A stretch of 64,000 nucleotides of DNA from Basidiobolus meristosporus CBS 931.73 (Eukaryota; Basidiobolomycota; Basidiobolomycetes; Basidiobolales; Basidiobolaceae). The number at the start of each line of letters is the position of its first letter. The stretch's first letter is position 1. This document shows positions 47,443-57,753 of this stretch, piece after piece. Where the stretch lies: assembly GCA_002104905.1 (NCBI GenBank), contig MCFE01000091.1, forward strand, positions 112,313 to 176,312, in the 5' to 3' direction. The notes under the pieces were generated by a model. The model did no database searches, was not told where the DNA came from, and saw only the letters and a list, made by a program, of their open reading frames with translations. Made by a program: the position numbers and the translations under genes.

Positions 47443-47874
47443 GTAAACTAGTGTAAGTAGATAGAGCAGAAAAAGCTAGAGACCACAGTGCATTACTTAT
47501 ACCGAAGAAAAATGGCATGTCTAGATATCTGTCTGAAACACTATAGCATTGGATAGGACCAAACTGGCTGAGCTTCATACCACAAAGAGTATCTTAAACA
47601 ATAAGAAGTGTGAGGATCAGCATCTTTTAGCTTCTTCAGCTGGATACGAGAGAGTGAACAGGATGTCAGTATTTCAGAGAGTGAACAGGATGTCAGTATT
47701 TCCATTGTACATTTATTACTTCAACAAAATCCGGATTATGCTTGTTACTTGATTAATTGGATATAGGGAGTGTGTTGGCCTGCTAGCATAGTCGCAGTAA
47801 TATAAACAGGATATGAAATGGGGGTGAAGATATGGATCACAAAATAAGATTTACACGTCTGGGTGTAGAAGCTC
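47443..47874. repeat. Spacer with a short tandem duplication
   Basis: GAGAGTGAACAGGATGTCAG occurs twice in tandem (about 47649 and 47675). Otherwise AT-rich spacer between the tandem genes. Confidence 0.5.
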
Positions 47875-49678
47875 CTACACTTTTAAACCGTTCTCCTGCA
47901 CTTCCTGGTGGCTCGAAGAGCTGTCGTTTGGGAGCTTTTGCATTTCCGCCTCTTGGTGGTTTTCCCCAAGTGTCAAGATGAGGAAAAATACACCATACAA
48001 CTGGAACCCCGCCAACTTGTAGGCTATCATGTTGGTGACGTAGCCTGCGACCGTGGAGGTCAGTGTTGATGCTAACAAGAGCGCGGTGAGCATCAAAAGT
48101 AGCCAGCCGGGAATCGTGGCAAAGGCTAGGAGTGTGAGCTGAAGTAAGGGGATCAAATATTAACAAATGGGACATCATCTGATCAACTGAAAGAACCCTA
48201 CCCGGCGTATGCAGAGCTTTGATCTATCAGATAGCTGCATTATCTTGAGATTCTTCAGGAAGTAGCAGCCGTAGTAGCAGAGCAGTATAGCATTCAGTAG
48301 AAACAGTACCGGTACTTCATTGGTCATCAGTAGCACTCCTATTTTATAGAGCGAGTTTACGCGACCGCACACCCCGGCAACCATAAGAGTAATCACCACG
48401 GTGAAGTTGATCATGGAGAAGTACAACATGAGGTAGAAGGGTCGAAGATTTCTTGGCCGGTGCTGCATATTCAATATTACTCGGCACCTGGTGACATAGA
48501 TTAGAAATTGAAACCGATAGCGCTTATTCTGGGAACATACCAGGCAAGTAACAACCCTCCATACACCCAGTAACCAACTAGCCAAGAGAAGTAGATTGAA
48601 ATTTGGCCGAGCACCCCATTCACCTTGTTCGTGTCCACACATACTCCTACTTTGTGTTGGAGAGAATGTTAGTCTTGTGATGACTTGATAGGGGGGGGAG
48701 GATGAAAGACCCCTACTCAGTAAATAGATGAATGATGCACCATAGATCCCGACCCGGAGATCCAGTATGATTCGGTGCGTACTATAGAAGCAGTATAGAC
48801 GGTACACGATATATGCTAGAAATAATATGGACTGGCGCCACGTTAGATGATGGTTGCGAATAGCACTTGTATGCTTCAGTAGCTTACTATTGCAAAGTAT
48901 GTCCATCTCATGACGGCAAACCCAACCGATTTCAGCAGCTGGTTCCAAGGGCCAGGGTCTAAAGATTCTGGTCAGCACGGGGTGGTCACATCACGACCAT
49001 TCTTGAGTCATACCTTCCCATATCTGGATGCTGAGCGGCTTATTGGCCGAGTCTATGAGGTTTCCAAGGATCAGTCCATGGTCTTTGGCTACCAGGGCAA
49101 GATACACTCCGTCAGACTTGCTCTTTGGGTAGTTCCCATAGCTCTCGTGGTACAAGTTGCCAATGGTATAGCTGCTGTCCAGGGCCGTGGTGAACAAGGC
49201 CACCTTTAGTGAGGGGTAGCTCAGGCCTTGCATTAGCTTGGCGTAGCCATTCAGTTGCTTCACAACCTATACATCGAGATCTGCTCGTTAGTGATTGGGA
49301 CAGGTGCACTCAGACGATGTCAATCATCAGATCTCATGCCTCAGCAAACTCGTAGCACCCTTTCTTGGAGGCCTCTTCCCAGTTGATCAATATGACGGAG
49401 CTGCTGGCATCAGGGAGGGTAGGCTGAGAGTTGTTTCGCAAAGGGACGGGAGTCAATTGGCAATTACTGGAGAGCTCAGCTCTTAGGAGAATTGCCGAGT
49501 AGTTGTAGAAGCCAGGAGAATCCTCGTAGAAGTCATAGGAAGGGTAGTTGAGTGGGAGATCGGGAGTCATGGTAAGCTGGTTGGCATATTGGCTCAGCTG
49601 AATGGTTGCAGTAACAGGAGATAGCCACAAAGGAGCAATGATAGTTACTCGAACTAACCAGTGGTATAGGCTATACAT
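47875..49678 (-). CDS. Secreted-ectodomain plus seven-TM protein (receptor-like)
   Basis: Seven exons on the minus strand: 49678-49340, 49266-49014, 48967-48888, 48831-48717, 48649-48541, 48487-48202 and 48138-47875, 481 residues with frame kept throughout. Start ATG 49678 (MYSLYHWLVRVTIIAPLWLS) is a signal peptide, and the broken paralogue has the equivalent start. An ectodomain of about 170 residues with several N-glycosylation sites follows (VILINWEEASKKGCYEF; YSAILLRAEL), suggestive of a protease-associated-like fold. Then seven helices begin at LLKSVGFAVMRWTYFAI. The tail is hydrophilic. Intron 1 uses a GC donor (GAG|GCATGA) with a CACTAACG branch site. The family is not recognised; receptor or sensor role inferred from topology. 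Confidence 0.75.
49267..49339 (-). other. GC-AG intron of the ectodomain-7TM gene
   Basis: Only a GC donor keeps the frame (YEFAE then VVKQLNGYAK). CACTAACG lies near the 3' end. The tandem pseudogene copy has the same donor. Confidence 0.6.
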
Positions 49679-50175
49679 AGGAGGACCTTCCAAAATCTTC
49701 ATGGGAGCCAGCCAAAGCACAAAATTGAATCTTGGCAATAGCTCTGGGACTTCTATACATTACTTATACCTTCATTCGGACATCTTTATCAACTAAGGGA
49801 TGATTCATGGGGGGGGTGGCTTTCGTACCAAGGCCATGAGCACAAATATACACCAACACATTTATCGTGGTGCAAAAATCAAGTTTGAATCTTTAATATC
49901 CATGCTGGGCAACAATCATAACAATCTGGCAATAGATATTACCAAAATTTGATCCGAGGATTGAAAATCAGACTTGTTTGCCGGTTTCGTTTTCATGCAT
50001 AGCGTCATGCATCCAGATTTGAGTGAGGAATTGGTTGTTTGCTACTGACAAATGTTCGTTTCGAGTATCATTGCGATTCAGCTAGAAAGGGAGCAATGGG
50101 AATTCAATATATTGGTCTTAAGCCTTTTATTCGATGTGGGGCTTAGATATCGCCAAACCAAGTCTCCTCCGTTGG
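49679..50175. other. Intergenic
   Basis: GGTATAAGTA on the minus strand near 49760 may be the promoter of the preceding gene. No other feature was seen. Confidence 0.4.
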
Positions 50176-51147
50176 TCAGAACCAGTCATTACCACCTAGA
50201 TGCCACACTGATACCTGTGTTGCACCTAAGCTCTCGACCAGTTTTCGCTTTACATTCATAGACTCCCTATCATTACTGACATAAACGGTGTTCCCCACAA
50301 CCTTGATGATTTCTGCAGAGGAATTATCTCGTATTCCACCATGATATCCGTTCAAATGTTTAATTTGCTCAAGGGATAAATTCTTGATGTTGTACTGTCC
50401 GAGGCTAGCAGTATACCCATAGGATGGTAGGCCAATCACCAACCGCTCATTTTTGAATAGCTTCTTCATCATCAAGATCCAACGCTTGAGCCATGCAAGA
50501 GGGCAAGTCGGTTGGCCAGCCCCATAATCCCATTGATAGTCGTAAACCATAGGGGTGATATAGTCTACGGGAAGGTTCACAAAATCGATATATTTCCACT
50601 GGTGTGGTGAGTGTGATGATGTCCACATTGGCCCACATACTGCCAACTTTTTACTGGATTTGTGCAGCTTTGATCCAAGAACGGATATGAAGTGTTTATA
50701 ATTCGTGTAGTCAGTCTTCGTCCATAGATTGTAGCTCTCGAAATCGATGTCAATCCCGGTCAACTGATGCTCATTGACAAAATCCACTAGTATGTCCACT
50801 ATACCAGTATAGTTGGTCGCCCTTTTAGCAAAGGCATTTCGCATCCCTGTGACATGACCAGAGATTGTGACGAGCTGCTCTTTTGAATACATCTTGAGCT
50901 CAGATATGTTTTTCTCGGAAAAGGCGTTCTGTGTAGTATATAGATCGTATGGATCCTCGTCAATACGTTGTAGGCTTCCATCATCTAGCAGATTGAAATA
51001 TTGCGGGCGCAATACATCAATCTTGTGCTTCTTGTAGGTGTCTGGAGCGTTTTGTGCAGGTGCGCCATAGTAAATCCAGGCATGTAGTGCGGTAGGATTC
51101 TGGGAGTTGAATATGCTGGAATGGGCAGAATGGTAGTTAGAAAGCAT
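50176..51147 (-). CDS. GH18 family (chitinase-like) glycoside hydrolase
   Basis: Single exon, 323 residues from ATG 51147 (MLSNYHSAHSSIF). The active-site strand LTGIDIDFES holds the DxDxE triad, with the putative catalytic Glu at 137. DYITPMVYDYQW is the second barrel motif that helps hold the substrate, and VSVWHLGGNDW ends the barrel with the conserved Trp. Length suits a single TIM barrel with no binding module. No signal peptide is visible, unusual for a secreted chitinase. Either the protein is intracellular or a 5' exon is missing: a possible intron (GTAAAAAG to CCATTCCAG, with a CTAAC site) overlaps the start at 51180-51115. Hydrolysis of chitin or related N-acetylglucosamine polymers is inferred. 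Confidence 0.85.
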   Translation of the reverse strand: MLSNYHSAHSSIFNSQNPTALHAWIYYGAPAQNAPDTYKKHKIDVLRPQYFNLLDDGSLQRIDEDPYDLYTTQNAFSEKNISELKMYSKEQLVTISGHVTGMRNAFAKRATNYTGIVDILVDFVNEHQLTGIDIDFESYNLWTKTDYTNYKHFISVLGSKLHKSSKKLAVCGPMWTSSHSPHQWKYIDFVNLPVDYITPMVYDYQWDYGAGQPTCPLAWLKRWILMMKKLFKNERLVIGLPSYGYTASLGQYNIKNLSLEQIKHLNGYHGGIRDNSSAEIIKVVGNTVYVSNDRESMNVKRKLVESLGATQVSVWHLGGNDWF

Positions 51148-51199
51148 TCCAGACACGCTTATTGTAGTTGGCTTTTTACCTGAGCTTCAACCCGCAGTG

Positions 51200-51456
51200 C
51201 TATTTAAACTCAATGAGTGCTTGAAGTTTTGATTGGTAACCCAAACTGCGTCGATCCTCCAGCTAAAAAGAGCAATTAATGAAGCCAGTCTATGAGGTGA
51301 TTGGCAGGATGGATTAAGGTTTTCCGCCCTTGAGCCCACAAACATTACTCCCACTACCAATAACGAAGGAGAATTCTCAGCAATCCAACTTTGGCTGATC
51401 TGATTTACCCGAGTCTTTCTTGAGTAATCTAGTTGGCGTTCAACTTCCTTTGCCAT
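51200..51456 (-). CDS. Possible tiny two-exon gene (36 residues)
   Basis: ATG 51456; exon 1 51456-51409 (MAKEVERQLDYSRKTR), a GT..AG intron 51408-51263, exon 2 51262-51200 (LEDRRSLGYQSKLQALIEFK, stop). In frame across the join, but the intron (146 nt) is longer than its neighbours and no homologue is known to me. It could instead be upstream exons of the GH18 gene. Confidence 0.2.
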
Positions 51457-51499
51457 TGCAATGAGTTTTTTACATGCATTCCTAGATTAATCGGTGCTG

Positions 51500-52439
51500 A
51501 ATGCCCCCAAGGATACTTAAGCTATGCTCGTTTCTAAGGAAAGAGATGGGCGTGGGATGCTCCCAATTTTGCAGTTAGAAAACAGTGCAGTGATACAAGT
51601 AAATCCCATTCCAAGCATTGGTTGAAAATTTATCCTAGTGGAAGAAAGTCTATCTACTTCAGGCAGCATTGTTCAAAGGAGAGAATTGAAAATGGGAATA
51701 TTTGGCTGATGACCCATTATGGCTGGCTATCTAGATACACAATCGATCTAATGGTGATTCTGGCGTATAAACGAGATATTGTACCCGTGATTAGTAATGC
51801 CGACTTCTAAATCAAATTTGTTTCTCCGTTTGTCTTGATCAATCATCTTGATTAATGGGACAGCTCACCTCAAGAATATCACATACACAAATAACCATAA
51901 TTTATCGTTAAGGTTCATTTTTACCATCGACTTGTTCGCTTTTCTTGCTGAAAAACAATATTACCTTAATTTATGCTGAATGGCGTGACAAAGGAGGATG
52001 AAATGATAATGCAATGGCTCTGGGTAAAGAGTATCTACCATCCTTCACTATTCTGAAACATTTCCCAAGTGTTTGAAATAAATCCGGAATTCTACAACTA
52101 GAGCAACTCTCATCAATACAGTTGTAGATTTGCTTGATATTTGTTTTCTATAAACTTTTGATCAAGTTCTTACACATACTGTTTTTACTGCCGAATTCTG
52201 TAATAAACTGATGGTTTTTCAATTGTATCTTGGCAGGACTTGCATGGCATTCTGACAGTCTTAATGTGGTATACATTTATTTGAGCAGACCTAACCAGCC
52301 AATACATGTAATTGCCTTATATGGAGATAAAATCAACGGTGTTTTGACAGCTTTGATGCAGACCATTGCTGGCATTATTATGGCAGTACAGTGGTCTACA
52401 GCTGGTCCAGTATAATGCTACTGTACCTATTTACCAAAT
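51500..52439. other. AT-rich intergenic DNA
   Basis: CpG becomes rare again from about 51.8 kb. No gene or recognisable repeat. Confidence 0.45.
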
Positions 52440-53635
52440 GATATTTCATTTTTTGCCTCCCCTTGTGCCATTCATATATGCCACTGTAGAATCATGACTC
52501 TTTATTTGCTTATCCACTACTACCATGGGTACTCCACATACAGCTCAAGTCAAAAAACCCATTCCCTCATGCTTACCCACCTCTAGATACACATACACCT
52601 GCTGTAACTAACACACTGCTATCACCTCAGCTTTACAGCTTTTCAGTGTGATACTGTAAAGTAGCCATATGTCTTGTTTTGCTGGTAACATATGCATCTT
52701 GCAAACATATGCTTGGTTGCTGCCACTTTTGCTATGGATGCCTCTTGAATATCTGCAAAATACTTCTTGTACTTGGCTGATATATTCCTTTTACCTGCTG
52801 GACTCTAGTCCCCCTTACAGATGTGCACTAGTACTTGTTTGTGTGAATTCTGTATTGAAAGATATGGAAATCAGATTGTACTCAGGATAAACTTGGCATG
52901 CTCTGGTACAGTTGTCTTAATGAAAATTAGTTGCTGGTTGCATCTAACCCTACCTTGCATTACTTAGCTGATCACCCATATATTGGGGCTGCTTGATATC
53001 TTAATGTTGAATGCATAGGTGTCTCCATGTGCACATCCCTGCGCAGTATTTTCCAACTCTTCCTGGCTGTCCTTCATATGCCAACTCATCATATCCTTGA
53101 CAGACTTGGAGGGAATATTCTTAATGAGGTTGGGATATAGTAGTACTTGCAACTTGTCTTGTATTGCTATCTCCCCACACATCTGCTCCATAGGAAGCTC
53201 ACAAAAGGTGAAGTAAGACCCAATTTTCTTCAGACACTAAGCAAGATGGGGGCAAAAATGGATTCAGTGGTGGCAGAGATCTATGCACTCAGATTTAAGC
53301 TTGTTGCATAGACACTTGTATCCTGTCCAAACTCTTTTCATGATAGCTGTGAGTGTGCTAAATTGACATTGGTGATCTGCTTCTGAAAAATATTCCTACA
53401 ATGCCAACATATGACTCCTAATGCTTCCAATGTACCCTGGTTAAAAATTACTTCAGTTAGTCACTTGAATGAATAGATATCTGGTTCATTCAGTGATTGT
53501 ATTTGTATTGTTGGATATGCATACAAATATTGAGTGGGGCTTGTAAGAAGTACCTTTGGTAACAAATACTCTGTAATATCTTGCCAATTCTTTCTAACTG
53601 CAATGGTATCTCAAAGAGCTCATTTAGCTTGAAAT

Positions 53636-54338
53636 TATTACAATATTCTGAGGAGTATTGGAAGTGATGTGGAGAATTAGAGTATTTATATGTAATTCAC
53701 ATGTAGATAGGTTGAGGAAAATTATAGATTGTATATTTTTGATATGGTAAGATAAATAACTGGATAGAGTTAGCTCAAGAATACCACAGGAATATGCGCG
53801 CAAAGTTTGAGGTCTTTTAGAGAACCTTGAGAAAGATCATAATCTGGATACTGTTGTAAGAGTCTTGGAGATATTGGAAGTGATTGGGAGGACAAGTAGA
53901 TTATGTGGTTTTCACTTAATGATTTATTGAATGTAAAAGTAGTATTTATACATTTACCTGGTCTTGGCATTACAAGCATGTAGAATAGGTTAAGGAGGGT
54001 CCCAAGAACATGTGTGCAAAGTTTGGGGCTGTTTGGACAACTTATCAAATTTTCATCTTCTGGGTACCTGGTATTTTGGTGAAAATATTCAAAGTAAATC
54101 CCAACAAGGAATTTGGTCAGTATTCTCTAGGATATGAAGGTTATGATCTAAGTGACTAAGTTAGGTGAATATTTAGGTGGAAATACAAATTTTTACAACA
54201 GATACCTGATAATCTGGTGAGAATATTCTAAGTAAGCCCCATCAAGAAATCTTGTCAGGACAGAATGCTAATCACAGAATAACATAAACATGACTAAGCT
54301 AGTATGAATCCCCAGGTGTCAAGTCAATAATTACAACA
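53636..54338 (-). repeat. Solo LTR, family C, itself interrupted
   Basis: Starts TATTACAATATTC (TGTTGTAATATTC in the sister copy 58868-59213) and ends AATTACAACA. A perfect target duplication GAAAT lies at 53631-53635 and 54339-54343. It is about 350 bp once the inner LTR is removed. Confidence 0.85.
53852..54200 (-). repeat. Solo Copia-B LTR inside the family C LTR
   Basis: 349 bp, exactly the length of the LTRs of the complete element, with TGTTGTAAGAG and TTTTACAACA ends. Perfect target duplication GATAC at 53847-53851 and 54201-54205. Confidence 0.92.
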
Positions 54339-54545
54339 GAAATATGCCACATATAACTTGGCCATCAGTGTTGGAATACTGTCAAAGAGCAAATGCATTG
54401 CTCCATATGGATAGCTTTTGCTCCAACACATTCCTACTATCTTGGTATCTCCAGTTTTTGATTAATTCCATGTTTGGCCAATGCTATAGCTGCTAGCTTC
54501 TGTAATGGCAAGCTGACTTCTCCATGTTCTCTGCTATGGGAAGAT

Positions 54546-54905
54546 GTTGTTGTTAGGGTGTAGGTGTTATAGTAAGGGCTAGGATATGGTTAGAAGAGCA
54601 GGGGGTCTGGGGGACAGAATCTCCAAGGGAGTAGAAAAGTAGGGGGCTTGGGGATGTATCCTCCATAGAACTCCTATACTCTTTAAAATCCCTCTGATTT
54701 ACCTTTCTTTCATTTGGAGTTCTTGTCCCATAGGGCTGCAATTCCCTCTGTTAAGCATAACCACCCTAATCATAAATGTCTTTACCCTGCACTTTGCACA
54801 TATGTCTAGTAATATAATAGGCATGTCTGGACCCATATTTGACTCCTTACTCTCTCTGTATGTAATATATAAGTCTTGCTAATTTATTGATTACTAAAGT
54901 GTTAC
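54546..54905. other. AT-rich spacer
   Basis: Short G-rich repeats (GGGGGTCTGGGGG and GGGGGCTTGGGG near 54600-54650) but no gene. Confidence 0.4.
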
Positions 54906-55218
54906 CTATGATGCTATAAATGATAATTTATGTAACTCATCCCAATCAGGCCACTTGTTCTTGTGTTGGAAATCACATTCCATTCTACTCCAGAACCGGC
55001 GCTGACAATGATCCACCACAGTGATGGCGAAGGTTTCCCCGGGGGTAAGTAGCCCCGCATTGGCAGGCAGGGGAGTGTTGTCCCAACGCCACCAACCATA
55101 CATCGTGGGTGCATTAGTTTTTGAAGACGATATTATGGACCAGCTCATCGACCAGCGCCAAATGCACAGTGGCAAGGAAGGCGAGGAGGGAGCCGATAAT
55201 TCTAACAGTAGACAACAT
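54906..55218 (-). pseudogene. Frameshifted small secreted protein
   Basis: ATG 55218 opens a strong signal peptide (MLSTVRIIGSLLAFLATVHL) and stops after 34 codons. The next frame then stays open to 54906 with a Trp-rich, plausible extracellular sequence (MYGWWRWDNTPLPANAG, FAITVVDHCQRRFW). One extra A in the A-run at about 55117-55121 would account for the break. GC and CpG content match real genes nearby. A dead gene, or a homopolymer sequencing error in an effector-like secreted protein of about 100 residues. Confidence 0.45.
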
Positions 55219-55980
55219 TCTAGAGGCTGATGACGATGATGGGAAACAGGCAAGGCGGGATTTTATAAGTTCCATTGTTTTTGGCCAACAAACCACTTGG
55301 TCTGTTTAGGTTAAATCCTTCCTAGTCTATTACCAAAACCATCCACCGATTTTCGCGATCCACAAGGCACCAAGCGGGTCTCCTTGCGCCGGTGTACGCG
55401 ACTTTTAACCGGGAAAACCGTGCACAGCTAGTTCACCTCATTGTTTACCATATCCCCTCCTTTGTTCTCGCGTTGATCTATGCGTTGTTTCGTGTCTTCC
55501 GTTTCCATGCTGGTAAGTTCCGAACCGCAGCGCGACCGAAAAGGAGCCCGATCCTACACCATCATCCCCGGCTGTCTCGAGTGTAAAACACCGCTGTTGT
55601 GGACGCAATAATATAAATCATTTCCAAAGGGTATGGGCACTCTTAAGCTGGTTGTGGTGGGTGATAATGCTCAAATCAAAGATCGCACCTCTGCGGTTAG
55701 CATTATCGTGAATACGACACAAATGCTCCAATCTACCATTCCCGCAAGCTACCCTCGTGGTAAATACCAGGTAGAGGCGGGTAAGAAACAGTCTTGTGGG
55801 GAGGATTTCCGCCAAGAAGCGAATTTCTATATTGGACTGCGCTGAAGGTGTCTAACCTCATGGATAATATAATACAACCGATTTGGAGCAAACAGAAACC
55901 GGTTTGGGCGAAAGCCGGCAGCCATGGTAGAGGGAACGGGTTGATTGGTCGTAGCATGGATTTTCTAGGTTTCGGAGGTC
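55219..55980. other. CpG-rich stretch, possible exon at 55345-55508
   Basis: A plus-strand frame with LLAPVYATFNRENRAQLVHL and a hydrophobic span (IPSFVLALIYALFRVF) ends at a good donor (GTAAGT at 55513). No start or downstream exon could be joined, so it may be a gene fragment. The rest is unassigned. Confidence 0.3.
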
Positions 55981-55983
55981 AAA

Positions 55984-55994
55984 ATTATAAAAGA
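55984..55994 (+). promoter_or_regulatory. TATA box of the stomatin-like gene
   Basis: ATTATAAAAGA about 55-60 bp before ATG 56047. Confidence 0.5.
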
Positions 55995-56046
55995 GCTGCG
56001 CACCCCCTCTATCTCGATTCATCCAAACCTCTATCCTTTCTAATCA

Positions 56047-56958
56047 ATGTCCAAGAAGCCATCTTCATCCACTCAGTCTGAGGCCTTGACCACTCAGCCA
56101 AGTAGCCATGTAATGTCCAAGTCTTTTGCCAAAGAAATCCCAGCAGAGCCAGTCGCGGGCTTCTACGGGGTTGCCATGCAATCCCTGGGAAATTTATTTG
56201 GGGCCCTTGGCTCTATTCCTGGGTGTTTCTGCTGTCCAAATCCCAACAAGGAGGTGGATCAAGGCTATGTTGGTCTGGTCTCTCGTTTCGGCCGAGTCTA
56301 CAAATGTGTGGATCCAGGTCTGACCACAGTGAATGTCTTTACCGAGAAACTGCATAGCGTTGATATCAAGTTGCAGATCGCTTTGATCGAGGACATTCGC
56401 ATCATGACCAAGGACAATGTAAACATCAAGATCGATTCGGTGGTTTACTACCATGTAGTGGACCCTTATCAATCATTATTCGGAGTTGGCGACGTTCGCC
56501 AGGCTCTAATTGAGCGTACACAAACCACACTCAGAGGGGTTCTCGGAACTCGAGTTCTCCAAGACTGTATTGAGAATCGAGAGACCATTGCTGATGACAT
56601 CCGTGAGATGATCGATATTCCAGCCAGAGAGTGGGGAGTCACCATCGAATCCATCCTGATTAAGGATCTTGAGTTCTCCAAGGAGCTACAGGAGTCGCTT
56701 TCCAGCGCAGCCACCCAAAAGAGAATCGGTGAATCGAAGGTGATTTCCGCCCAAGCCGAAGTGGACTCGGCCAAGTTGATGAGAGAGGCGGCGGAGATTC
56801 TCAACACTCCAGCAGCCATGCAGATTCGTTATCTCGAAACCCTGAGCTCAATGAGCAAGAACACGGGAACCAAGGTGATTTTCATGCCACTTGAGCATGG
56901 TTCTAGTAGCAATGCTATCCACAAGGCAGTGGTTCAAAATCAATTGGCCGAAATGTAA
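56047..56958 (+). CDS. Stomatin/SPFH-domain membrane protein
   Basis: Single exon, 303 residues. The N-terminal 55 residues are Ser-rich. A membrane hairpin/palmitoylation segment (SIPGCFCCPNPNKEV) precedes the SPFH domain. Stomatin hallmarks follow in order: QGYVGLVSRFGRVYKCVDPG, VDIKLQIALIEDIRIMTKDN, IDSVVYYHVVDPYQ, the RQALIERTQTTLRGVLG and WGVTIESILIKDL strands, and the C-terminal coiled coil ending ATQKRIGESKVISAQAEVDS. The last conserved part is MQIRYLETLSSM...TKVIFMPL. Full length for the family, no breaks. Stomatins form oligomeric scaffolds in membrane microdomains and tune channels and transporters. Confidence 0.95.
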   Translation: MSKKPSSSTQSEALTTQPSSHVMSKSFAKEIPAEPVAGFYGVAMQSLGNLFGALGSIPGCFCCPNPNKEVDQGYVGLVSRFGRVYKCVDPGLTTVNVFTEKLHSVDIKLQIALIEDIRIMTKDNVNIKIDSVVYYHVVDPYQSLFGVGDVRQALIERTQTTLRGVLGTRVLQDCIENRETIADDIREMIDIPAREWGVTIESILIKDLEFSKELQESLSSAATQKRIGESKVISAQAEVDSAKLMREAAEILNTPAAMQIRYLETLSSMSKNTGTKVIFMPLEHGSSSNAIHKAVVQNQLAEM

Positions 56959-57067
56959 ATCGTTTATTGATTGTGCTATACCCCTCGTAATGTTCCTGTT
57001 TGCCATTTTGTAAGCATGTACAACTACATAGTCCTAATACATATCCCAACATCAATTTATAAAATTT

Positions 57068-57120
57068 CACTGCTTCTATAACATGCTAGAATTAGCTGCT
57101 TCTATAACATGCTAGAATTC
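57068..57120. repeat. 26-bp tandem duplication
   Basis: CTGCTTCTATAACATGCTAG followed by AATTA/AATTC occurs twice in direct succession, downstream of the stomatin-like gene. Confidence 0.7.
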
Positions 57121-57411
57121 GTTACTGTTGGTTATTGTGCACGTTTCTTAAAATCCAATTCTGGCTTATGATTCGCCCTACACATGAGAGAACGGTTGAC
57201 AATTGTATATGCCAGATTCGTCGATCAATCACCTTTATCGATCACCACCTCAATATTAGATTCAAATGGTGCCAATTACCAGATATATAACAGCGCCACT
57301 CAGCTGGCCACTCGACTGGCCAATAGGTGGCCCAAGACACATTGATATGGATGGTTATGGGTTAATCGAGAATACCGGTTATCCAATGATATCATATATA
57401 GAACCCCGGTA

Positions 57412-57753
57412 TTAGAGCATTTGCCAGATCCAAGCCACTTCTTCAGATTTGCCAAGCAATGCTTGAACCCAGAATCCGGAAAACTGTTCATCTCAAACAT
57501 GCATCTCAATATGGGTGACGCGACAAGCGCTGGTTTTTATAATCCTAACACCGGGGAAAAAGTTTTGAGCTACTCCGCCAATCACTCAGCTCAGAACCTA
57601 ATCGAACAGGCCGAGGGGTGTGGGTTCATCTTTCTGGAGAAATTTGAAGATGGCGTGGAAGACGCTGCCCATGCCGAGAGATTGAACCTGAGAGCAAAGA
57701 AGTGGGTGGGTGTCAACATGTTGCTATCCTTGGTATTCGGCCTCCGTAATTGA
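57412..57753 (+). pseudogene. 5'-truncated gene, possibly methyltransferase-like
   Basis: An open frame of at least 110 codons to the TGA at 57751 (57421-57753) without a convincing ATG. FFRFAKQCLNPESGKLFISN resembles the strand-loop-strand (xLxPGGxLxIS) of SAM-dependent methyltransferases, and the tail ends AKKWVGVNMLLSLVFGLRN. CpG content is gene-like. No upstream exon was found, so this is a fragment or a gene with missed 5' exons. Confidence 0.35.

Larger units (their letters stand above)
52440..54545 (-). repeat. Repeat family X, copy B (decayed), interrupted by LTRs
   Basis: Reverse-complement homologue of 25040-26620. A 75-codon frame (53191-52964, LLYPNLIKNIPSK...SQEELENTA) is conserved with copy A. 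An LTR of family C (53636-54338) sits inside it, flanked by GAAAT duplications. Removing the LTR joins two parts that align continuously with copy A. This copy lacks the MITE. Confidence 0.65.

Noticed and set aside
55733-56081. Frames on both strands just upstream of the stomatin-like gene
   Set aside because: They overlap its TATA box and start region and have no recognisable content.
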